Shown piece by piece: positions 59,956 to 64,000 of a stretch of DNA of 64,000 bases. The position numbers and the translations under genes are program-made. The notes beneath the pieces are model-generated. The model was not told the origin of the DNA. It saw nothing but the letters and a program-made list of their open reading frames with translations, and ran no database searches. This stretch comes from Lichenibacterium dinghuense (GTDB lineage Bacteria; Pseudomonadota; Alphaproteobacteria; Rhizobiales; Beijerinckiaceae): assembly GCF_021730615.1 (NCBI RefSeq), contig NZ_JAJLMN010000001.1:2232501-2296500 (forward strand). Direction: 5' to 3'. Positions within the stretch are counted from its first letter, which is position 1. Each line of letters begins with the position of its first letter.

Positions 59956-61096
59956 TGTATAGCCCGATTCCGTGAGGATGCGGGGTTGACGGCGGGGTCG
60001 CTTTCGATTCGGTTTTGTGTCGATGATCAAGCGCCATTTCCTGAGCAAGGACGATCGTGCGCGGCTGACGGGCATCGCGCGGGATGGGCTTGAGGAGCAT
60101 CGGGTCGCCCGGCGCGCCAACGCGATCCTTTTGTTGGACAAGGGCTGGAGTTGCGAGCAGGTTTCGGAGGCTCTCCTCCTGGACGACGACACGATCCGGA
60201 GCTGGTTCAAGGTTTATCGCGAGGGCGGCGTACCGGCTCTGGCGCGCTTCGACTTGGCGGGCGGGCACCGCGCCTTGACGGTGGAGCAGCTCACGGCCCT
60301 GAAAGCCTGGGCCACGGAGGCGCTTCCGGCGTCGACACGCGCGATCGGTCATCACATCCGGACGACGTATGGCATGTCGTACACGCGATCCGGTTTGATC
60401 AAGCTGATGGCGGCGCTGGATTTTGTCTGGCGCAAGCCTGACCTTGTGCCCTCGCATCTCGACCTTGCGGCGCAGGAAGCGTTCATCGAGCAGCATGAGC
60501 GGCTCCGCAACGGCCTTGGGGCCGACGAAGCGATCGTCTACGGCGATGCCGTTCACCCGACCCATCAGACGCGACCGGCGGGCGTGTGGATGCCGCGTGG
60601 CGCCGACGTCGCGGTTCCTGCGGCGTCGGGCCGTGATCGCATGAACATCCATGGTGTGATCGACCTGGAGACCGGCGCGACGCGGATGAAGGAAGTGCTT
60701 TCGGTCGATGCGCAAAGCACGATCGAGCTTCTGACCTCCATCGAGAACGCCTACACGACGATGCGTCGGATCCATGTCTATCTGGACAACGCCCGCTATC
60801 ATCATGCCCGTGCTGTTCAGGATTGGATGAGGCAACCGGGACGGCGCATCGTGCTTCACTTCATCCCGAGTTACTGCCCTCACCTCAACCCGATCGAGCG
60901 GCTCTGGGGCGTGATGCACCAGAACATCACCCACAACCGGTACTATGCCACATTCAAGGACTTCGCGGAGGCGATCCTGACATTCCTCAAGGAAACGGTC
61001 CCGAAGCACTTCAGTCGCTTCTCATCCCGAATCACCGATAACTTCCGCATCCGAGACCCAAAGGATTCTCGGGTCGTCGCGTCGTAGATGTATAGC
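59956..61096 (+). mobile_element. IS630-family insertion sequence (ends approximate)
   Basis: The element encloses a complete IS630-type transposase. TGTATAGC occurs at both edges (59956-59963 and 61089-61096), consistent with insertion at a TA target. Partial inverted similarity is seen inside the ends (CCCGATTCC at the left against GGATTCTCGGG at the right), so the exact terminal repeats could not be fixed. The remainder between ends and gene is short, as is usual for this family. Confidence 0.7.
60023..61087 (+). CDS. IS630-family transposase
   Basis: A 354-residue transposase with an N-terminal helix-turn-helix (GWSCEQVSEALLLDDDTIRS) and a DDE domain: Asp175 (VYGDAVHPTH), Asp255 (VYLDNARYHH) and Glu292 (HLNPIERLWG). 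All three catalytic residues are present and the frame is intact, so it may be active. ATG 60023 is taken; GTG 60017 is in frame. Confidence 0.93.
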   Translation: MIKRHFLSKDDRARLTGIARDGLEEHRVARRANAILLLDKGWSCEQVSEALLLDDDTIRSWFKVYREGGVPALARFDLAGGHRALTVEQLTALKAWATEALPASTRAIGHHIRTTYGMSYTRSGLIKLMAALDFVWRKPDLVPSHLDLAAQEAFIEQHERLRNGLGADEAIVYGDAVHPTHQTRPAGVWMPRGADVAVPAASGRDRMNIHGVIDLETGATRMKEVLSVDAQSTIELLTSIENAYTTMRRIHVYLDNARYHHARAVQDWMRQPGRRIVLHFIPSYCPHLNPIERLWGVMHQNITHNRYYATFKDFAEAILTFLKETVPKHFSRFSSRITDNFRIRDPKDSRVVAS

Positions 61097-61116
61097 GCGG
61101 CGCCGAATGGTGACAA
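61089..61116 (-). promoter_or_regulatory. Promoter-like sequence interrupted by IS630 insertion
   Basis: On the minus strand TTGTCA, a 16-base spacer and TATACA form a near-consensus sigma70 promoter pointing at the element. If the element is removed at the TGTATAGC repeat, the promoter ends about 9 bases before the ATG of the 66-residue gene, or a little more if part of the repeat is native. So the insertion seems to have separated promoter and gene. Confidence 0.5.
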
Positions 61117-61187
61117 GATTGACAGCCGAGCGCGGTGCCGCCGTGCGGAGCCCGCGGTCCGGCGGGGCGCCTCCGGCCGGGCCGCGG

Positions 61188-61436
61188 TCACGCGGCAGGG
61201 CTTGGCTGCTGAGCGATGACCTCGAGGGTCACGCGGACATCGCAGAAGGCCTCTCCGTGCTCCCCTCGGATGCGACAGCCGTGCCGAGCAGGTCGGAAGG
61301 CATGAGCTTCGGACAAAACGTCGAGCACGATGGCCACGGCCTGCTCTCTGGCCTCGCCCAGCGTCGCGAAGACCTCGCCGTGTTCGTCGGGTATGGACGA
61401 TAAATCGTCGTACAAATCGAAGTAGAACCGCAGCAT
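61188..61436 (-). CDS. DUF6894-type small protein
   Basis: An 82-residue protein starting LRFYFDLYDDLSSIPDEHGE with a following ATLGEAREQAV, which is the pattern of the short DUF6894 proteins abundant in Rhizobiales and Methylobacteriaceae (a beta hairpin, D/E-rich turn, then helix). A good GGAGG site precedes the ATG. The function is unknown; such genes are often stress-related or multicopy. Confidence 0.75.
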   Translation of the reverse strand: MLRFYFDLYDDLSSIPDEHGEVFATLGEAREQAVAIVLDVLSEAHAFRPARHGCRIRGEHGEAFCDVRVTLEVIAQQPSPAA

Positions 61437-61523
61437 TGCAATCCTCCATCGCTACAACGAGGATGGAGGACGCCGAACGCGGTTCAAGCTGAAGCCGAGT
61501 GCGGCACTTTGGTTTTCAGGCCC

Positions 61524-61631
61524 ATGCGCTACGTCGCCCTCATCCTTCTCTTGCTCCTCTCCGGCTGTGCGTCGCCGGGAGGGGTGCCCTACAGGGTGAT
61601 CGATGTGACGAATGCGGGGCGGGCGCCGTGA
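61524..61631 (+). CDS. Tiny lipoprotein (35 residues)
   Basis: A 35-residue reading frame beginning MRYVALILLLLLSGCASPGG: a hydrophobic signal segment and a perfect lipobox (LSGC, Cys15), followed by only about 20 residues. It would be anchored to a membrane by a lipid. Such minimal lipoproteins are easily missed; entericidin- or lysis-type proteins look like this, but no family assignment is possible. It ends 4 bases before the convergent gene at 61635. Confidence 0.55.
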   Translation: MRYVALILLLLLSGCASPGGVPYRVIDVTNAGRAP

Positions 61632-61634
61632 GGG

Positions 61635-61844
61635 TCAGTTGACCGTCCGCGTGACTCGACTCGGCATGATGTGCCTGATGGCCTCAAGGCTCTCCGCCAC
61701 ATCGTATGCATCCTGGATGTCGAAGCCGACCTGAGGAACGCCGTCGAGCACGACGACAGTGTCCGTGCCGTCGTAGACCACGGCGTAAGTTTCCTCTCCG
61801 ACCCGCATGACGTCGTAGAATTCGGGGGTGGGCTTGTCGGGCAT
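61635..61844 (-). CDS. Small hypothetical protein
   Basis: A 69-residue acidic protein (EETYAVVYDGTDTVVVLDGV, FDIQDAYDVAESLEAI) with an alternating beta pattern and a C-terminal helix. ATG 61844 is preceded by a GGAG site. No family is recognised. It converges with the tiny lipoprotein gene. Confidence 0.6.
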   Translation of the reverse strand: MPDKPTPEFYDVMRVGEETYAVVYDGTDTVVVLDGVPQVGFDIQDAYDVAESLEAIRHIMPSRVTRTVN

Positions 61845-61904
61845 GGCGAAGTCTCCGGCAAAGGAAGCTACTCCTTCAACCGATGAGCGCAACAGCCCAC
61901 GCCT

Positions 61905-62151
61905 TCAACACCCCTCCTGCTCCGCCACCACGAGGCACGTCAGGTCGGGCCGACCCCGCCTCGCGTCCTCGGCCCGGATCGCGGCGAGGACAGGCATCAG
62001 CGCCGCTGCCGAGCGTCCCACCAGGGATGCGGCCTCGCCGTAGGTGACGACGCGCCGGGCCCGCGCCAGCCGTTCCAGCTCGGCGCGGATCGCGGCCTTG
62101 TCGCGGGAGAGGTGGCCGGTCGATAGGGGAGGCTATCTCACCCCTTGCCAT
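61905..62151 (-). pseudogene. Probable frameshifted small gene
   Basis: From about 62132 to 61905 the minus strand encodes a protein-like peptide (SRDKAAIRAELERLARARRV, TYGEAASLVGRSAAALM, EDARRGRPDLTCLVV) typical of a short alphaproteobacterial family with a TYGExA helix-turn pattern. That frame has no ATG, GTG or TTG start before an in-frame TAG at 62133. A neighbouring frame starts with ATG at 62151 (MARGEIASPIDR) and would join it through a one-base shift near 62120. I read it as a gene with a frameshift, or one with a rare start codon. Confidence 0.45.
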
Positions 62152-62167
62152 CCTGCCGTGTCCCCTA

Positions 62168-62190
62168 TTTGATTTCGTAACGTAATCAAA
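62168..62190. promoter_or_regulatory. Inverted repeat upstream of Cys-rich protein gene
   Basis: TTTGATT-N9-AATCAAA is a perfect 7-base-arm inverted repeat, AT-rich in GC-rich DNA, ending 11 bases before the ATG of the gene at 62202. Its location suggests an operator or a core promoter. Confidence 0.5.
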
Positions 62191-62201
62191 CAGACGCGGC
62201 C

Positions 62202-62882
62202 ATGAACCTCGGGACAGCGGCGAAGCGCCCCCGCCACCTCGTCGACTGGCCGCTGGTGCTGGTCGACGTCGAATGCTCGCTGTGCCCGCGCCTCGGGCGT
62301 TACCGGCTCGCGCGCCTCGCCGAGCGCTACGGCGCCGCGGTGCCGCTCGCCCGCCTCCTGGAACTCATTGCGGCGGATTGCACCCTGATGAAGCCCGGCG
62401 AGAAACCGCGCCAGTACGAGGCTCGCTGCGGGATCCGCTACGTCGTGCCGCCGGCCGAGCCGCTGCCAGCCGATGCGCCGGCTCGGGCCGGGGAATCTCG
62501 CACAGGACCGTCGGAAGGCACTAAGCGCAAGCGCCTCGGCCCCGACGGGCCGCCGCCGACGCTCGGCCAAGTGCGCCGGCAGGGATGCATCGGCATCTCG
62601 GCCAAGTGCCTCAGCCTGTGGCAGGGCCACACCTGCCACCACACGGTGACGCTGCCGCTCGATGGGCTCGGGGTGTCCGACGACGAGGTGTTTCTGGACC
62701 TGTGCCGATCGCTGCGGCTGGTCTGCCCCCGCTGCGGCGGGCGGAAGATGCACGTCGTGCCGCTGTGGCCCGACGTCCGCCAGAAGCGCGCGGCGAGCCT
62801 GGGCGTCGACACGCGTCCGACTATGCCAGGCGCTTCGCCAGGGCCTCGACTGCTGAAAGCGGGAGAGCCGCCGACGGTGTGA
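62202..62882 (+). CDS. Cys-rich hypothetical protein (putative zinc ribbon)
   Basis: A 226-residue protein. The N-terminal part has CSLCPRLGRYRLARLAERYG and ADC, a possible zinc-binding site with a following helix, and the C-terminal part has CHH in GHTCHHTVTLPL and CPRCGGRKM, a second zinc-ribbon-like site. The middle is Pro- and charge-rich. Similar proteins without known function occur in Methylobacterium-type genomes, by my recollection. DNA binding is possible. It has no obvious operon partner. Confidence 0.7.
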   Translation: MNLGTAAKRPRHLVDWPLVLVDVECSLCPRLGRYRLARLAERYGAAVPLARLLELIAADCTLMKPGEKPRQYEARCGIRYVVPPAEPLPADAPARAGESRTGPSEGTKRKRLGPDGPPPTLGQVRRQGCIGISAKCLSLWQGHTCHHTVTLPLDGLGVSDDEVFLDLCRSLRLVCPRCGGRKMHVVPLWPDVRQKRAASLGVDTRPTMPGASPGPRLLKAGEPPTV

Positions 62883-63308
62883 GACCGTGTTAAGGCGTGC
62901 GAGGACACGTCCGGCAACGATCCCTGTCGGAAGGTGATGGTCGCCGTCGGCGTCGCAGCAGTTGCGGCTCGGCGCCCGCACGGCGCCGGCTCAGTGCCAT
63001 CCTCATCGCCGACTCTGCCTCACTTCGCGCGGTCGCGCTCGCACATGCGGCGGACCACGTAGCCGCCAGTTCACAACAGCCCCAAGCTCGTCGGCCGCCG
63101 GAACCGTCGCTCGCGTCCGGCCCGTTCCCCTGTCCCGTGATGCGGAGATTAACTCTGTCGGAAGACGGGACGTGTCTCGCCGGTCCTCTCGACCAGGATG
63201 ATCCTATGATGGATGCCGGCAGGAGGCTTGGGCGGCCGACGCCGGCGTGTTCGCCTCAACCCGGCGGCGGACCGCTCCGAGCATCCCACACAGGCGGAGG
63301 CTCCCCAC
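62883..63308. other. Intergenic stretch with no gene seen
   Basis: About 425 bases before the acyltransferase gene. Nothing protein-like or palindromic stands out. An ATG at 63213 is in frame with the acyltransferase, so the final 95 bases may be coding. Confidence 0.4.
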
Positions 63309-64000
63309 TTGCGTTCCTCTCGGGAAGACACGCGGCATCGCCTCCTCAGCCTCGAGGCCGGCCGCTTCGTCGCCGCCGTCCTGGTGGCGTGCTTCCATTT
63401 CTCCTTCGCTTTCGTGAACCTCCGCGGCGTGCCGGTCTTCGGCATGGCGTTCAGGGGCGGTCACGCAGGGGTCGAATTCTTCTTCGTCCTCAGCGGGTTC
63501 ATCATCTTCTTCATCCATCGGGGGGATTTGGGGCGGAAGGGCACGCTCGGCTCCTTCGCCGTCAAGCGCTTCACGCGGATCTATCCCGTGTTCTGGATCA
63601 TCTGGATCCCGCTTCTCATCGGGTTCCTCGCGCCTCTGGGCCTCGGCGGCCACCGTGTGATCGACGCGGCCGACCTCGTGCTCGACGGCCTGCTGCTCCC
63701 CACCGACGGGGATGGGATCATACAGCAATCCTGGACGCTTCGGCACGAAGTGGTCTTCTACGCCCTCTTCGCGGTCGCGATCTGGAACCTGCGGATCGGA
63801 ACGGCGGTGTTGGTCGCCTGGCAAGGGGCGGTGCTGATCGTCGGCACAGCCTGTTCCGGCACGCTTCCGCAGGCCCTCATGCCCTTCTTCTACATCTACA
63901 ACATCGGGTTCGGCCTCGGCATCGCCACGGCCTGGGCGGCCGACCGCTGGAGACCGTCCCGCCCCGGAACGATCGCGCTCGCCGGTCTCGCCTTCTTCGC
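63309..64000 (+). CDS. Acyltransferase family 3 membrane protein (3' end outside window)
   Basis: The frame is open to the end of the window. The product has the acyltransferase_3 (OafA/NodX-type) hallmarks: LSLEAGRFVAAVLVACFHFS at the start of helix 1, GVEFFFVLSGFIIFF, FAVKRFTRIYPVFWI with the Arg, and SWTLRHEVVFYALFA with the Glu expected in the active site. It is an integral membrane O-acyltransferase for polysaccharide or lipid modification. TTG 63309 has a GGAGG site 9 bases ahead; ATG 63213 is in frame and would add 32 residues with no family similarity. Confidence 0.85.
   Translation, partial: MRSSREDTRHRLLSLEAGRFVAAVLVACFHFSFAFVNLRGVPVFGMAFRGGHAGVEFFFVLSGFIIFFIHRGDLGRKGTLGSFAVKRFTRIYPVFWIIWIPLLIGFLAPLGLGGHRVIDAADLVLDGLLLPTDGDGIIQQSWTLRHEVVFYALFAVAIWNLRIGTAVLVAWQGAVLIVGTACSGTLPQALMPFFYIYNIGFGLGIATAWAADRWRPSRPGTIALAGLAFF

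Noticed and set aside
59747-61009. 420-codon minus-strand frame running through the IS630 transposase
   Set aside because: Only the last 66 codons outside the element look like a gene; the rest is antisense to the transposase.

Overview
The window is GC-rich bacterial DNA. The mix of families (DUF2924/DUF3489 recombinase cassette, DUF5681 terminase partner, DUF6894 protein, many Liv-type ABC transporters) points to an alphaproteobacterium of the Hyphomicrobiales/Methylobacteriaceae type; this is an inference from gene content, not a taxonomic placement. No rRNA, tRNA or CRISPR array was seen.

Region 1 (1-15663) is an accessory island. It opens inside a DISARM-like defence locus: the 3' part of drmA, then drmB, a Vsr-type endonuclease and a cytosine-5 DNA methyltransferase. 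Next come a coupled DUF3489-DUF2924-large serine recombinase cassette, a small XRE regulator with a hypothetical partner, and a PD-(D/E)XK-like protein. A minus-strand remnant of a phage packaging module follows (hypothetical, ParB-domain DNA methyltransferase, DUF5681 protein, large terminase). The island ends with an Mrr-like restriction endonuclease divergent from an XRE regulator, with overlapping inverted repeats between them.

Region 2 (15956-53294) is a catabolic supercluster. It starts with an MFS exporter and a CocE-type hydrolase. One long minus-strand operon (27335 to 19610) carries a cyclase-family hydrolase, a complete Liv-type ABC transporter, an SDR and an LLM flavin enzyme. Divergent from it is a two-subunit molybdenum hydroxylase of the nicotinate dehydrogenase type. 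Then come a cupin protein, a TetR regulator, a flavin monooxygenase resembling 2,6-dihydroxypyridine hydroxylase, an ACMSD-like amidohydrolase, a second Liv transporter, two divergent 3-hydroxyisobutyrate dehydrogenase-like enzymes, and carboxymuconolactone decarboxylase-like, Gfo/Idh, flavin reductase and LysR genes. The block ends with an alpha/beta hydrolase, a catabolic histidinol dehydrogenase paralogue, a GlcG/HbpS-like protein, an aromatic-acid type MFS carrier, an aldehyde dehydrogenase, a GntR regulator, a second alpha/beta hydrolase, a second cyclase-family enzyme and a fumarylacetoacetate hydrolase family enzyme. The logic (import, Mo-dependent ring hydroxylation, flavin hydroxylation, decarboxylation or hydrolysis, oxidation) suits an N-heteroaromatic or aromatic acid, but no classical ring-cleaving dioxygenase is present and the substrate is unknown. 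A repeated palindrome (TTATC-N4-GATAA) occurs at four promoters and probably marks the regulon of the local TetR protein.

Region 3 (53387-57449) is a five-gene operon: a Tau/Ssu/NitT-type ABC transporter with a GntR regulator gene embedded in it.

Region 4 (57450-64000) is a second variable region: a 21-bp-period repeat, small hypothetical genes, a secreted YHYH-type peptide divergent from a DNA/RNA non-specific endonuclease, an IS630-family element inserted in what looks like the promoter of a 66-residue gene, a tiny lipoprotein, a probable frameshifted gene, a Cys-rich hypothetical protein, and the 5' part of an acyltransferase running off the end.
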